DNA from: Paenibacillus sp. FSL R10-2782
GTDB taxonomy: Bacteria; Bacillota; Bacilli; Paenibacillales; Paenibacillaceae
NCBI RefSeq assembly: GCF_038592985.1
Contig: NZ_CP151951.1
Coordinates: forward strand, 1,355,001-1,419,000
Direction: 5' to 3'
Length of the DNA: 64,000 nt
Every line of letters starts with the position of its first letter. The first letter of the stretch is position 1. The notes beneath the pieces were generated by a model, which saw only the letters and a program-made list of their open reading frames with translations, had not been told where the DNA came from and made no database searches. The position numbers and the translations under genes were made by a program. Below, in pieces: positions 51,652 through 62,240 of this stretch.

Positions 51652-53682
51652 ATGAAGGAACAACGCAAACGCATGCTGGACAAAAGCATCTTGAAGCATG
51701 CGATCAAGGATAGCTTTATGAAATTAAATCCGATGATCATGATGAAAAATCCTGTCATGTTCGTTGTGGAGATCGGCACATTGGTCGTGCTGCTTATGCT
51801 GCTGTTTCCCGGTTATTTTGGAACTGGCAACGAAATGGGCTTTAATCTGGCTGTTTTTATCATCCTGTTGTTCACGTTGCTTTTTGCTAACTTTGCCGAA
51901 GCGCTAGCAGAGGGGCGGGGTAAGGCGCAGGCTGCTTCTTTGAAAAAATCCAAGCAGGACACACAAGCCAGCAAGCTTGTCGGGGATGAGATTCAGGTGG
52001 TCAGCTCGACCGAGCTGCGCAAAGGTGACATTGTGATGGTGTCCCAGGGCGAGATGATTCCGAGTGATGGTGAGGTGATTGAAGGTCTTGCTTCAGTGGA
52101 TGAATCGGCGATTACGGGAGAATCAGCACCAGTGATCAAGGAATCGGGCGGTGATTTTTGCTCGGTAACCGGCGGGACGCGTGTGGTCAGTGACCGGATT
52201 AAGGTGCGGATTACAACAGAACCGGGCGAGACGTTCATTGATAAAATGATTTCGCTCGTGGAAGGCGCACAGCGGCAAAAGACGCCGAACGAGATTGCAC
52301 TGAGTACTCTGTTGATCAGCTTGACGATTATTTTTCTGATCGTAGTGGTGACACTGGCACCGATTGCCCGTCATTTTAACATTGACTTGCCTGTTCCCGT
52401 GCTTATCTCATTGCTGGTTTGCCTGATTCCGACCACGATTGGAGGACTGTTGTCAGCCATCGGGATTGCCGGTATGGACCGGGTCACCCAGTTTAACGTG
52501 CTGGCGATGTCAGGCAAGGCGGTAGAAGCATCCGGGGACATCAATACGATGATTCTGGACAAAACGGGTACAATCACCTTCGGTAACCGAATGGCGAGCC
52601 AATTCGTGCCTGTAGGGGGCGTAGAGGAGACAGAGTTAGTAAAGTGGGCTGCGATGAGCTCGATGAAGGATGAGACGCCTGAGGGGCGCTCAGTGCTGGA
52701 GTTGATGCGCAAGCAGGAGTACACGCTGGATGAATCCTTGGCAGCAGGTGGGACCTTTATCGAGTTCAAGGCGGAAACCCGGATGAGTGGTCTGGATCTG
52801 GCCGATGGACGCAAGGTACGCAAGGGCGCGGTGGACTCTGTCCGACAGTGGGTATTATCGCAAAATGGCAGCGTTCCAGCCGATCTGGAGGAAAAAGCGA
52901 ATCAGGTGGCCTCTGAAGGAGGTACGCCGCTGGCAGTCGCGCTGGATGATCGGATATATGGCATTATTTATTTGAAGGACACGGTGAAGCCGGGCATGAA
53001 GGAGCGGTTCGATCAGCTCCGGGAAATGGGTATCCGTACGATTATGTGTACCGGGGATAATCCGCTGACGGCTGCAACGATTGCACGGGAAGCGGGTGTG
53101 GATGATTTTGTGGCTGAAAGCAAGCCGGAGGATAAAATCGCAGTCATTCGCCGTGAGCAGGAGCTGGGCAAGCTGGTTGCCATGACCGGAGACGGCACAA
53201 ATGATGCCCCTGCGCTGGCACAGGCTGACGTCGGGCTGGCCATGAACAGCGGCACGGTCGCAGCCAAGGAAGCCGCCAATATGGTGGACCTGGATTCCGA
53301 TCCGTCCAAAATTATTGAGGTGGTCGCTATCGGCAAGCAGTTACTCATGACACGCGGTGCTTTGACGACATTCAGTATCGCGAACGATGTTGCCAAATAT
53401 TTTGCCATTATTCCGGCGATGTTCATGCTGGCGATTCCGCAAATGAGCGCATTGAACGTGATGGGGCTTGGCTCTCCGTTGTCCGCTATTTTGTCGGCGC
53501 TGATCTTTAATGCTGTTATTATTCCGCTTCTGATCCCGCTGGCCATGAAGGGCGTGAAGTATAAGCCCATGAGCTCGGATCGTCTGCTGGGACGGAATTT
53601 GCTCATTTACGGTTTGGGCGGTATGGTGGTGCCGTTTGTTGGCATTAAAGCCATTGATTTGCTAGTGCATTTGTGGATTTAA
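51652..53682 (+). CDS. kdpB: potassium-transporting P-type ATPase subunit B
   Basis: 676 residues from the ATG at 51652 (a TTG two codons earlier is in frame). P-type ATPase motifs: ITGESAP near residue 152 with the regulatory Ser, phosphorylation site DKTGT near 303, and [10 protein letters not shown]. Energises K+ uptake with KdpA. The hydrophilic nucleotide and phosphorylation domains are complete. Confidence 0.97.
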   Translation: MKEQRKRMLDKSILKHAIKDSFMKLNPMIMMKNPVMFVVEIGTLVVLLMLLFPGYFGTGNEMGFNLAVFIILLFTLLFANFAEALAEGRGKAQAASLKKSKQDTQASKLVGDEIQVVSSTELRKGDIVMVSQGEMIPSDGEVIEGLASVDESAITGESAPVIKESGGDFCSVTGGTRVVSDRIKVRITTEPGETFIDKMISLVEGAQRQKTPNEIALSTLLISLTIIFLIVVVTLAPIARHFNIDLPVPVLISLLVCLIPTTIGGLLSAIGIAGMDRVTQFNVLAMSGKAVEASGDINTMILDKTGTITFGNRMASQFVPVGGVEETELVKWAAMSSMKDETPEGRSVLELMRKQEYTLDESLAAGGTFIEFKAETRMSGLDLADGRKVRKGAVDSVRQWVLSQNGSVPADLEEKANQVASEGGTPLAVALDDRIYGIIYLKDTVKPGMKERFDQLREMGIRTIMCTGDNPLTAATIAREAGVDDFVAESKPEDKIAVIRREQELGKLVAMTGDGTNDAPALAQADVGLAMNSGTVAAKEAANMVDLDSDPSKIIEVVAIGKQLLMTRGALTTFSIANDVAKYFAIIPAMFMLAIPQMSALNVMGLGSPLSAILSALIFNAVIIPLLIPLAMKGVKYKPMSSDRLLGRNLLIYGLGGMVVPFVGIKAIDLLVHLWI

Positions 53683-53740
53683 CGCAGCCTGTGAAGGTGT
53701 GCATTTTGGATACTGAATGGAAGCGGAAAGGGTGAGCAAC

Positions 53741-54469
53741 ATGAGTGGCTTTTATCGGATGATGTCTGGACGCAGATTTGCTGCGCACGAAAAAGTCGGG
53801 TCTGCAGGGCACGAGAATAACAAGCGTCCAGAGGCGGATGCTGTGCCGAATGGACAGCCGGAGAGCGAAGAGATGCGGGGAGGCGCCATTGTTGGCGTGG
53901 CCTTGCGTACCTCGGTGTTGATGATCCTCCTGTGCGGCCTCGCTTATCCGCTGGTTAGCACGGGCGTGGCACAGGTATTGTTTCCGCAGCAGGCGAACGG
54001 CAGTATGCTTCGTAATGCGGAGGGTCAGGTAGTCGGCTCCGAGCTGATCGGGCAGTCTTTTGCGAATCCGGCGTTTTTTCAGGGGCGGGTATCGAGCATT
54101 GATTATAATGGAGCTGGTTCAGGCTCCAGTAACTACGCACCGTCCAATCCGGCCTTAATACAGCGGGTCAAGGATTCGATAGCGGATTGGCAGAAAAATA
54201 ATCCGGATGTACCGATCAGTCAGGTTCCGGTGGACCTGATTACGAACTCCGGCTCCGGTCTGGACCCGCATATCTCGCCGCAGGCGGCACAGGTTCAGAT
54301 CCCGCGCATTAGCGGCTTGACGGGTATTGCGCAGGATAAGCTGAAGGCACTGGTGCTGGAGCAGACCGAAAGCCGTAGTGCCGGAGTGTTCGGTGAGCCA
54401 CGTGTGAACGTGCTCAAGCTGAACCTCGCACTTGAAGCCCAAACGCAGGCCCAGCCTGCCAAGCGGTAA
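53741..54469 (+). CDS. kdpC: potassium-transporting ATPase subunit C with extended N-terminus
   Basis: 242 residues from the ATG at 53741 (AAAGGGTGAG upstream). The KdpC core begins with the membrane segment at about 55-75 and shows NPALIQRVKDSIADW, VPVDLITNSGSGLDPHISP and GEPRVNVLKLNLAL. Typical KdpC proteins are about 190 residues; here a charged ~45-residue cytoplasmic extension precedes the membrane helix. Confidence 0.95.
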   Translation: MSGFYRMMSGRRFAAHEKVGSAGHENNKRPEADAVPNGQPESEEMRGGAIVGVALRTSVLMILLCGLAYPLVSTGVAQVLFPQQANGSMLRNAEGQVVGSELIGQSFANPAFFQGRVSSIDYNGAGSGSSNYAPSNPALIQRVKDSIADWQKNNPDVPISQVPVDLITNSGSGLDPHISPQAAQVQIPRISGLTGIAQDKLKALVLEQTESRSAGVFGEPRVNVLKLNLALEAQTQAQPAKR

Positions 54470-54493
54470 GTCTAGAGGTTGGAATAGAGTGAT

Positions 54494-54540
54494 CAAAAAA
54501 GGTATCCCGCAGCCATTTGGGCTAGTGAGATACCTTTTTC
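54494..54540. terminator. terminator between kdpC and mntH
   Basis: AAAAAAGGTATC pairs with GATACCTTTTTC; T- and A-runs on both sides allow use in both directions. Confidence 0.8.
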
Positions 54541-54565
54541 TTGATTTTAAAGTGTTGCTTATCTC

Positions 54566-55888
54566 TTAATGACCTGAAATGGTTTGAACGATGAGCACCA
54601 CATTCAAGATAATAATGACTGCCGTCACGATCCAGGTTAATACTTTTTGCCATGTTTTGTTCGCAAACTCACCCATGCGCTTTTTGTCACTAGTGAAAAT
54701 CAGCAACGGGATGATGGCAAAGGGAAGCTGGATGGACAGAATAACCTGACTTAGTACCAGCAGCTCTTCGGCCCCTTTTTCACCCGCGATAGCTGTAACG
54801 ATTACCGCTGGAATGATAGCAATGAGTCGGGTTACGAGACGGCGCAGCCAAGGCGCGAGACGAAGGCTGAGAAAGCCCTCCATGACGATTTGCCCCGCTA
54901 AGGTACCGGTTACGGTTGAATTCTGACCGGAAGCGAGCAGCGCCACCCCGAATAGGATACTCGCGAGTGTGGTTCCGAGCAATGGCGACAGCAGATAGTA
55001 AGCATCACTGATTTCCGCCACATCGGTTTTTCCAGCGGTATGGAACACGGCTGCGGCCACGATCAGAATGGCGGCATTGATAAACAGGGCGAACATGAGC
55101 GCTATACTCGAATCCCATGTGGCGAATTTGATAGCCTCCCGTTTGCCTGCTGACGTCTGCTCGAATTTACGAGTTTGTACGATGGATGAATGCAGGTACA
55201 GGTTATGGGGCATTACGGTAGCGCCCATGATACCGATGGCGATATACAACATGCTTGGATTGGTCAAAATTTGCGAGTCTGGCACAAAGCCACCTAACAC
55301 GCCGCTCCATTCCGGCTGGGCTAGAATGAGATTGATGCCAAAGCAGCCGGCAATCGTGGCCATTAGTACAATGACCAGCGTTTCCAAAGCACGAAAACCT
55401 TTGTTTTGCAGTAATAAAATGAGCATGACATCGAAGGCAGTAATCAGGACACCATACAATAGCGGTATGCCGAACAGCAGCTTTAGTGCAATGGCTGAAC
55501 CGATGACCTCGGCCAAATCCATGGCTGCAATAGCGATTTCGCATAGAAGCCATAAGCCGATCGCAACCGGGCGACTGTAGGCTTCACGGCACATTTGAGC
55601 CAAATCTTTACCTGTAGCAATGCCTAGCTTGCCGGATAAGGCCTGCAGCAAGATGGCCATTAGATTAGAGATCAGAATGACACTGAGCAGTGTATAGCCA
55701 AATTGCGATCCGCCCGCAATGTCTGTGGCCCAGTTGCCGGGGTCCATATAGCCGACAGCGACCATATAGCCGGGTCCGGCAAAGGCGAGGAATTTCCGAA
55801 ACCACGTGCCGTCCTTCGGGACGTTCAAGGAACGATTCACTTCCGCTAGTGAAGCGATTTCCGCCAAGTTACCTTTTGTATTTTCCAT
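54566..55888 (-). CDS. mntH: Nramp-family divalent metal (Mn2+) transporter
   Basis: 440 residues from the ATG at 55888 (AAGAAGGTGA upstream; the longer frame has no ribosome site). Nramp hallmarks: [11 protein letters not shown] in segment 1 and [10 protein letters not shown] in segment 6, plus about 11 membrane helices. Proton-driven Mn2+ import. An ATTAT-N7-ATAAT dyad lies just upstream (about 55920-55936) near the likely promoter, a possible MntR contact. mntABCD lies 3 kb away. Confidence 0.95.
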   Translation of the reverse strand: MENTKGNLAEIASLAEVNRSLNVPKDGTWFRKFLAFAGPGYMVAVGYMDPGNWATDIAGGSQFGYTLLSVILISNLMAILLQALSGKLGIATGKDLAQMCREAYSRPVAIGLWLLCEIAIAAMDLAEVIGSAIALKLLFGIPLLYGVLITAFDVMLILLLQNKGFRALETLVIVLMATIAGCFGINLILAQPEWSGVLGGFVPDSQILTNPSMLYIAIGIMGATVMPHNLYLHSSIVQTRKFEQTSAGKREAIKFATWDSSIALMFALFINAAILIVAAAVFHTAGKTDVAEISDAYYLLSPLLGTTLASILFGVALLASGQNSTVTGTLAGQIVMEGFLSLRLAPWLRRLVTRLIAIIPAVIVTAIAGEKGAEELLVLSQVILSIQLPFAIIPLLIFTSDKKRMGEFANKTWQKVLTWIVTAVIIILNVVLIVQTISGH

Positions 55889-56126
55889 ACGCTTCACCTT
55901 CTTTATCATGTTGAAATATATTATTAGTGTCATAATGATTGCCTTATCCATATTGTACACCCACAATAGTTTTTGTCTAGTACAACTTTTATGTGGCCAA
56001 GCAAAAAATCCTGTTTTATGATTCATTTTGAGTGGTTCGTTTAAAATACATACAAGAAGGAAATCATCATTAACATGACGATGATCCTGGCAGAATGTGA
56101 ATCATATAAGAAGGAGAGGGGAAATC

Positions 56127-56546
56127 ATGGAAGCATTATACACAGCATCAGCAACGGTACATGGTGGAAGAGACGGTTATGTCGCTTCATCGGACGGAGT
56201 TTTAAAGCATAAACTCAGTACGCCGAAGGAACTGGGTGGCGCAGGTGGAGAGGCTACGAATCCGGAGCAATTGTTTGCGGCAGGCTATGGCGCCTGTTAT
56301 GAGAGCGCACTGGCCAATGTTGCTCGCAAAGCCAAGGTAAAAGTGGACAACGTTGAGGTAACCAGCCATGTGTCCATCGGTAAAGACCCGAGCGACGGCG
56401 GCTTCCAATTGGCGGTGCGTCTGGACGTGAAAATACCGGGGATTGAACGTTCACAGGCAGAAGATTTGGCGCGTCAAGCGCATGATTTTTGTCCGTATTC
56501 CAAAGCGACTCGCGGCAATATTGATGTTGAGCTGAATGTCCTTTGA
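56127..56546 (+). CDS. Ohr-type organic hydroperoxide resistance protein (OsmC family)
   Basis: 139 residues from the ATG at 56127 (AAGGAGAGGGG upstream). Both redox cysteines are present: GACYESAL and HDFCPYSKATRGN, with the Ohr pattern GGxGxATNPEQLFAAGY. Reduces organic peroxides in the cytoplasm. No ohrR gene is beside it. Confidence 0.94.
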   Translation: MEALYTASATVHGGRDGYVASSDGVLKHKLSTPKELGGAGGEATNPEQLFAAGYGACYESALANVARKAKVKVDNVEVTSHVSIGKDPSDGGFQLAVRLDVKIPGIERSQAEDLARQAHDFCPYSKATRGNIDVELNVL

Positions 56547-56718
56547 GCGGGAAGCACATTATCTCTACGCTCCAGCCGCCGATTCATCGGCGGCTTTTGC
56601 ATATAGACCTTGATTCGCCGAGATCCGCTCCCATTTGACATCATCGCCAAAATTCATTAAGATGGCTTAGGTGATTCTGGTCATCAGGTACGAAACAAAT
56701 TTGAAAAATACGGGTGAT

Positions 56719-56997
56719 ATGATGTCTTACAGACCGAATATTGTTAATTTCACGCTGGCTGGCAGCAACGAAAAAGAAGGGCTTTATGAGTTTAAAATGA
56801 GTTTGGCCGATGGAACGGAGTGCCGCGTTTTTTCTCAACGTAATCCGGAGTGGATCTTGACGAATATCAGTCGATTGCTAACGACGCCTTGCCCGGTATG
56901 TCATAAGGATTTTATCTGTAAGTGTATGGATAAGTTCCATGATGAGTTTTTAGAGCAAATTAAATCAAAACAGCTGTTTGAGAAAGCATTGAGCTAG
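56719..56997 (+). CDS. uncharacterised 92-residue Cys-rich protein
   Basis: Soluble. Begins MMSYRPNIVNFTLAGSNEKE; a C-terminal cluster TTPCPVCHKDFICKCMDKF could bind zinc. Start ATG at 56719 with GGGTGAT close upstream; the frame is open to 56671. I do not recognise the family. Confidence 0.6.
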   Translation: MMSYRPNIVNFTLAGSNEKEGLYEFKMSLADGTECRVFSQRNPEWILTNISRLLTTPCPVCHKDFICKCMDKFHDEFLEQIKSKQLFEKALS

Positions 56998-57089
56998 TTC
57001 TCAAAACAGGTAAAAGCCTATACATTGTTAAACAAGCGTCGGATGATTTCGGCGTTTTTTTGTTTATTTCCTGGAGGTGAAATGCATTT

Positions 57090-57530
57090 ATGAAGCAATC
57101 TGACGATGCTTATCAAAATCCTTCTCAGCAAGATTATTTAATTGTGTTGGTGGATGGTGTATGCCATTTTTGTCAGGGGGCGGCCCGCTTCATTATTAAG
57201 CGTGACCCGAAGGGGACGTTTCATTTTGGTTCCTTGCAATCCGAGCAGGGACAAAAGCTATTGCGTGCAGGAGGATTGTCAACGGATAAGCTGGATACGT
57301 TCGTACTCATTGAAGGCGGTATGTATTATACGAGGTCAACCGCAGCTCTGCGGATTGCCAGACGTCTTCGTTTTCCATATCCGCTGGCCTATGTCTTCAT
57401 CCTCGTCCCCCGCTTTATACGCAATGCAGTCTATAGCTGGGTGGCACGTAACCGATACCGCTGGTTTGGCAAGGATGAGGAGGATCAATGTCAGATCCCC
57501 CCACCAGAAATGAGGCAACGATTTTTTTAA
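57090..57530 (+). CDS. DCC-family thiol-disulfide oxidoreductase (YuxK-like)
   Basis: 146 residues with the family motif DGVCHFCQ near residue 23 (redox CxxC) and the C-terminal pattern VARNRYRWFG. Thioredoxin-like; the physiological partner is unknown. GGAGGTG precedes the ATG. Confidence 0.88.
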   Translation: MKQSDDAYQNPSQQDYLIVLVDGVCHFCQGAARFIIKRDPKGTFHFGSLQSEQGQKLLRAGGLSTDKLDTFVLIEGGMYYTRSTAALRIARRLRFPYPLAYVFILVPRFIRNAVYSWVARNRYRWFGKDEEDQCQIPPPEMRQRFF

Positions 57531-57534
57531 CTGT

Positions 57535-58353
57535 TCAGGATTCAGGTTTCGGAGGAGCAGCTTCCTTATTAGCGCCCTTTTTGGAGCGATGACGACGGAT
57601 CAGCCATATCACAATTGCCGTAATCAGGATCAGGCCCGCAACGGCTACATATATGATATGACGCACATTGGGTACGTTGACGGATAGCTTTAGCTCATTA
57701 GGCTCTAATGGGGCAATGTCCCAATGTAGTGTCTTCCCGTCTGCCGATACACTGTCGGCATTGCTCGCAGCGGGCTGGATCGGTAAGGAAAGGCTAAAAT
57801 TAAGATCAAGTTGCCGCTCCAGTATTTTGCGTGCGAACACATTCATTTGCTCCAATTTGTCACTCAGTCCCCGAGCTTCTTCAGGAAGCATTCGTGGCAG
57901 ATCGAGCTTCATCGTAAGATCATAGTTAGTTGTGAAAAAATGTGGGGTCACAGCGCGTTTAAATTCTAATCCTTCAGGTAGATTTAGACCCTGATTGGGA
58001 TTTTTTCCGCTTGCACTCCAATCTCCTTGATAGTGCCCCTTGATTTGATAACCCTTTCTTCCCTGCTCAGATAGTGGCTGAACATTTAGATTGTTGTTTT
58101 GAATCCGCTTGGCCAAGCGGTCCAGCAGTCCTGGATTATCCAGCATCACCAGCGTCTGATTGTTTACACTGAACGAAGCATCCATATCCACACTTTGGTC
58201 CAAATGAACATCTACATGGACGTCCCCCCGTGCACAGGAAGTGAGAGGGATCAGACAGCACAGCAGCACAAAAATGAGCAGCATTTTCCGTGTTCGATGT
58301 TGTTGATGCTTGTCCCGGTAAGGGTCGTATCCTGTTTGCTCTATGATCTTCAC
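57535..58353 (-). CDS. membrane-anchored lipoprotein of the LppM/DUF3153 type
   Basis: 272 residues. An N-terminal hydrophobic segment with a lipobox-like PLTSC near 40, an extracellular domain of about 160 residues, a C-terminal membrane helix (about 228-248) and a short basic tail (RRHRSKKG). The layout matches the DUF3153 family, function unknown. The GTG start at 58353 has AAGAAG right next to it; an ATG 23 codons later is an alternative. Confidence 0.7.
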   Translation of the reverse strand: MKIIEQTGYDPYRDKHQQHRTRKMLLIFVLLCCLIPLTSCARGDVHVDVHLDQSVDMDASFSVNNQTLVMLDNPGLLDRLAKRIQNNNLNVQPLSEQGRKGYQIKGHYQGDWSASGKNPNQGLNLPEGLEFKRAVTPHFFTTNYDLTMKLDLPRMLPEEARGLSDKLEQMNVFARKILERQLDLNFSLSLPIQPAASNADSVSADGKTLHWDIAPLEPNELKLSVNVPNVRHIIYVAVAGLILITAIVIWLIRRHRSKKGANKEAAPPKPES

Positions 58354-58460
58354 CTTCTTTATATATGTTCTTTCATTTAACGATTGGATATCTTCTATAT
58401 ATTACACATTCGGAGAGCTAAAATCGAACGAACTGACAGGATAAATAGATTTTTATATTT

Positions 58461-58486
58461 AAAATGTTTCCTTGGGGAAACATTTT
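58461..58486. promoter_or_regulatory. perfect palindrome upstream of mntABCD, candidate MntR operator
   Basis: AAAATGTTTCC-TTGG-GGAAACATTTT, an 11-bp perfect dyad; TATACT follows at 58491. Position over a promoter and next to Mn transport genes suggests the Mn-dependent repressor MntR, inferred. Confidence 0.6.
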
Positions 58487-58580
58487 AGTGTATACTCTAA
58501 AATATAGTATTAGGAAAAAATAATTGACATCATGAAATAGTTTGTCCCAAATACATATAAATAGAGGAGGATGTTGAAAC

Positions 58581-59552
58581 ATGAATAAACGGTTTAAGGC
58601 GGCTGTACCGCGTCGGGCTTTGATCGCAGGAACATTGTTCCTGGTTTTAGTTGCAGCAAGTGCATGCACTGATGGTAAGAGGGCGGAGCAGGGAGCTGCC
58701 GGGGAGGCGGGGCAAAAAATAAAGGCCACAGCTACTATTGGCATGATTTCTGATATCGTCGGCAGGGTAGGCGGTAATCATGTGGAGATCACAGGCATTA
58801 TGAGATCAGGCGTTGACCCGCATTTGTACAAGGCTTCTCAGGGAGATATGCGCAAACTGGATCAGGCAGATATTATTTTTTATAACGGGTTGCATCTGGA
58901 AGGGAAAATGCAGGACATTTTGGAGAAGATCGGTAAGCAAAAGCCTGTCGTACCTGTGTCCAAAAATATAGCTCAGGATCAGTTGCGCTCAGGTAGCCCG
59001 GAAATGGGGTCGGACCATGATCCGCATATCTGGTTTAACGTACAAAACTGGATGTCTGCGGTAGCAACCGTCAGAGATGAATTGTCGACGCTGGATGCTG
59101 CTCATGCGGAGGATTATAAGGCGAATGCAGAAGCTTATCTCGCTGAACTGCGGAAGCTGGATGATTACACGAGGGAGCAGATTGCCAGCATACCGGAAGC
59201 CCAGCGCGTGCTCGTCACGGCCCATGATGCTTTTGGCTATTTCGGAGATGCCTACGGCATTCAAGTGAAAGGGCTTCAAGGAATGAGTACAGAATCAGAA
59301 GCGGGCTCTCAGGATGTGACCAAGCTGCGTGATTATTTGGTTGAACATAAAATCAAGGCCATATTCGTAGAATCCAGCGTTCCGAGAAAGGCCATAGATG
59401 CGGTCATTCAGGGAGCGGCTCAACAGGGGCATACGATCAAGATTGGCGGGGAGCTGTATTCGGATGCGATGGGTGAAGAAGGCACGGAAGACGGTACGTA
59501 TATTGGAATGGTCAAGCATAACGTCAATACGATTGTTAAAGCTCTTAATTAA
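58581..59552 (+). CDS. mntA: manganese ABC transporter substrate-binding lipoprotein
   Basis: 323 residues, lipoprotein signal (SAC near 29), cluster A-I metal-binding fold. Ligands: His in VDPHLYKAS, His in HDPHIWF, the Glu in IFVESSVPRKA and the Asp in YSDAMGEEGTEDGTY. No long His-rich loop, which fits Mn rather than Zn. Ribosome site GAGGAGG. First gene of mntABCD. Confidence 0.92.
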   Translation: MNKRFKAAVPRRALIAGTLFLVLVAASACTDGKRAEQGAAGEAGQKIKATATIGMISDIVGRVGGNHVEITGIMRSGVDPHLYKASQGDMRKLDQADIIFYNGLHLEGKMQDILEKIGKQKPVVPVSKNIAQDQLRSGSPEMGSDHDPHIWFNVQNWMSAVATVRDELSTLDAAHAEDYKANAEAYLAELRKLDDYTREQIASIPEAQRVLVTAHDAFGYFGDAYGIQVKGLQGMSTESEAGSQDVTKLRDYLVEHKIKAIFVESSVPRKAIDAVIQGAAQQGHTIKIGGELYSDAMGEEGTEDGTYIGMVKHNVNTIVKALN

Positions 59553-59567
59553 AGGAGGAGGAAACAT

Positions 59568-60332
59568 ATGAGGCATTCACCGCTTGTGGTTCATGATTTA
59601 TCTGTAGCTTATCAAAAAAAGCCCGTTCTGCTTGACGTTTCCTTCGAGGTGCCGGAGGGCAAGCTGATTGGTATTATCGGTCCAAACGGGGCCGGAAAGT
59701 CCACGCTGATCAAGGCTGCGCTGGGACTAATACCGAAGCTCAGGGGCGAGGTGCTGGTTTACGGCAAGCCTTATAAACAGCAGCTACTCAAGGTTGGTTA
59801 TGTGCCGCAACGTGAGTCGGTAGATTGGGACTTTCCGACGAATGCGCTGGATGTGGTCATGATGGGACGATACGGCAGACTTGGCTGGTTCAAGCGGCCG
59901 GGAGCCGCTGATCGTCAGGCAGCGCTGGAGAGTCTGGACAAGGTGGGAATGAGCGACTATGCGGACAGGCAGATCAGTCAGTTATCTGGTGGGCAGCAGC
60001 AACGTGTTTTTTTGGCCAGAGCACTTGCGCAGGACGCTCAGCTTTATTTTATGGATGAACCGTTTGTAGGTGTAGACGCTGCAACAGAAAAAGCTATTAT
60101 TTCATTGCTCACAGACCTGAAGCGGCAAGGAAAAACCGTACTTGTCGTTCATCATGATTTGTCTACGGTCACAGATTATTTTGATCAGGTCATGCTGCTG
60201 AACGGGCATCTGATGGCGTTCGGAGAGACGGCAGATATTTTCACCGAGGAAAATCTGCAACGTACATATGGCGGACGTCTGAGTATACTCAAAACAGGCC
60301 CGGATTCCGGCACGATACTCGGAGTGAGGTGA
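59568..60332 (+). CDS. mntB: manganese ABC transporter ATP-binding protein
   Basis: 254 residues with Walker A GPNGAGKST, signature LSGGQQQRVFLARAL, Walker B LYFMDEPFVGVD and switch His in VVHHDL. AAAGGAGGAGG precedes the ATG. Starts 15 bases after mntA. Confidence 0.93.
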   Translation: MRHSPLVVHDLSVAYQKKPVLLDVSFEVPEGKLIGIIGPNGAGKSTLIKAALGLIPKLRGEVLVYGKPYKQQLLKVGYVPQRESVDWDFPTNALDVVMMGRYGRLGWFKRPGAADRQAALESLDKVGMSDYADRQISQLSGGQQQRVFLARALAQDAQLYFMDEPFVGVDAATEKAIISLLTDLKRQGKTVLVVHHDLSTVTDYFDQVMLLNGHLMAFGETADIFTEENLQRTYGGRLSILKTGPDSGTILGVR

Positions 60333-60337
60333 GCGGT

Positions 60338-61267
60338 ATGACAAGCTTGGCTACGCTTTTGACCGATCCGAATATGCAGTGGATTTTGCTGGGCTGCATC
60401 TTGCTCGGTTTAAGCAGCGGCGTGATTGGCAGCTTTATGTATTTGCGCAAGCAGTCGCTTATGGGGGATGCTTTGGCACATGCGGCTTTGCCGGGGGTAT
60501 GTGTAGCGTTTATGATAACGGGCACAAAATCCGTGTTTGGATTTATGATCGGGGCCGCCATTGCAGGCATTGTTGCGACCTTTGCCATCAGTGCGCTGAC
60601 GCGGTACTCACGAATCAAAAACGATTCGGCAATTGCAGCCGTGCTGTCTGTATTTTTCGGCTTTGGCATTATGCTCTTGACGGAAATCCAGCACAGTGGG
60701 GCGGGGAATCAGAGCGGATTGGATAAGTTCCTGTTTGGTCAGGCAGCGGCGATGGTATTATCTGATGTCTACACGATGGCGACTATTTCGGTGGTGCTGA
60801 TCGGGGTCTGTATACTGTTCTTCAAGGAATTTAAGCTGCTTAGCTTTGATCCCGGCTTTGCCCGTGGACTTGGTTTTCCCGCAGGTTTGCTGGATAAGCT
60901 GTTGATGCTGCTGATTGTTATTGCGGTGGTTGCCGGTATTCAGGCGGTGGGTGTCATCATGATGGCGGCCTTGTTGATTACACCCGCAGTGTCTGCAAGA
61001 TACTGGACGGAGAAGCTGGGGATCATGGTGTGTCTGTCGGGCTTGTTTGGGGCTATAGCGGGCTTCGGTGGAACGGTCATTAGTTCTCTGGGACAAAATC
61101 TGCCCACAGGGCCGTTGTGTGTGCTGTGTGCGACTGTCGTGTTCGGGGTGAGTCTGGTTTTTGCACCACAGCGTGGATTGATTTCCAAGGCTATCGTTCG
61201 GTTGAACGCCAAAAAGAATCTGGAGCTGGCAGCTGCAACACAGCCAGGAATGGAGCGTGCCCTGTGA
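60338..61267 (+). CDS. mntC: manganese ABC transporter permease 1
   Basis: 309 residues from the ATG at 60338, six bases after the mntB stop. About eight to nine hydrophobic segments of the ABC-3 family; SLMGDALAHAALPGV is the conserved early motif. Confidence 0.9.
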   Translation: MTSLATLLTDPNMQWILLGCILLGLSSGVIGSFMYLRKQSLMGDALAHAALPGVCVAFMITGTKSVFGFMIGAAIAGIVATFAISALTRYSRIKNDSAIAAVLSVFFGFGIMLLTEIQHSGAGNQSGLDKFLFGQAAAMVLSDVYTMATISVVLIGVCILFFKEFKLLSFDPGFARGLGFPAGLLDKLLMLLIVIAVVAGIQAVGVIMMAALLITPAVSARYWTEKLGIMVCLSGLFGAIAGFGGTVISSLGQNLPTGPLCVLCATVVFGVSLVFAPQRGLISKAIVRLNAKKNLELAAATQPGMERAL

Positions 61268-62151
61268 GTACATTTTATGTGATCTTGACTGGAATGTTAG
61301 TGGCAGGGGGATGCAGCATTGTCGGCTGTTTTCTCGTGCTACGAAAAATGGCCATGATTGGTGATGCCATCAGCCATGCCGTGTTGCCGGGGATTGTCAT
61401 TGCCTTTTTGATCAGCGGGTCCAGGGATTCGGTGTGGATGATGTTTGGTGCAGCGGTATTGGGACTCCTGACGGTGTATCTGATTCAGCTGTTCCAACAA
61501 AGTGGTCTGCAAAGTGACGCCGCCATTGGTGTGGTGTTTACGACACTGTTTGCCATAGGTGTTCTGCTGGTTAGTGTGTTTGCTTCCAATGTCCATCTGG
61601 ATATGGATCACGTGCTATATGGTGAGATTGCATATGTGCCATGGAATACGCTGGAGATAGCCGGCGTAGATGTCGGTCCGAGAGCGCTTTGGATTACGGG
61701 TGCGATGTTCTTGATTAATTTGCTCGTGGTAGGAGTGTTTTTCAAGCAATTTAAAATCACTTCCTTTGATCCCGCACTGGCGGCTTCGCTAGGTATTCCG
61801 GTTGTTTTTTTTCACTATCTGCTGATGAGTCTCGTCTCGCTTACGACAGTGGCATCGTTTGAGAGCGTGGGTGCGATTCTGGTGGTAGGAATGCTCGTGG
61901 TACCGCCTCTTACGGCTTATCTGCTGACGGAGAAGTTATCCCGTATGATTGTGTACAGCGTCGGGTTGGGGGCGATCAGTTCGGTAGCAGGCTTTTACAT
62001 AGCAAGTGTACTGGATGCCTCTATTGCCGCATGTATGCTGTGTGTATCAGGTTTGCTGTTGCTGTTGGCCTTTCTCTTTTCCCCGTTCCATGGGGTGGTG
62101 TGGCAAAAGTTGTTCCAGCAACGAGGACTGGTTCGTGAAGACAGCAAGTAA
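61264..62151 (+). CDS. mntD: manganese ABC transporter permease 2
   Basis: 295 residues from the GTG at 61264, overlapping the mntC stop (GTGA). ABC-3 family with AMIGDAISHAVLPGI matching its partner. The earlier in-frame start at 61117 lies inside mntC and is discarded. Confidence 0.9.
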   Translation: MSTFYVILTGMLVAGGCSIVGCFLVLRKMAMIGDAISHAVLPGIVIAFLISGSRDSVWMMFGAAVLGLLTVYLIQLFQQSGLQSDAAIGVVFTTLFAIGVLLVSVFASNVHLDMDHVLYGEIAYVPWNTLEIAGVDVGPRALWITGAMFLINLLVVGVFFKQFKITSFDPALAASLGIPVVFFHYLLMSLVSLTTVASFESVGAILVVGMLVVPPLTAYLLTEKLSRMIVYSVGLGAISSVAGFYIASVLDASIAACMLCVSGLLLLLAFLFSPFHGVVWQKLFQQRGLVREDSK

Positions 62152-62240
62152 TTCACAGAAAGCGATCATCTATGAGTGCCTAAAATAGCGTGCAGACAGG
62201 TAGAAAATGCCTGAGTGCGCGTTTTTTTGCGCGTATGCTG

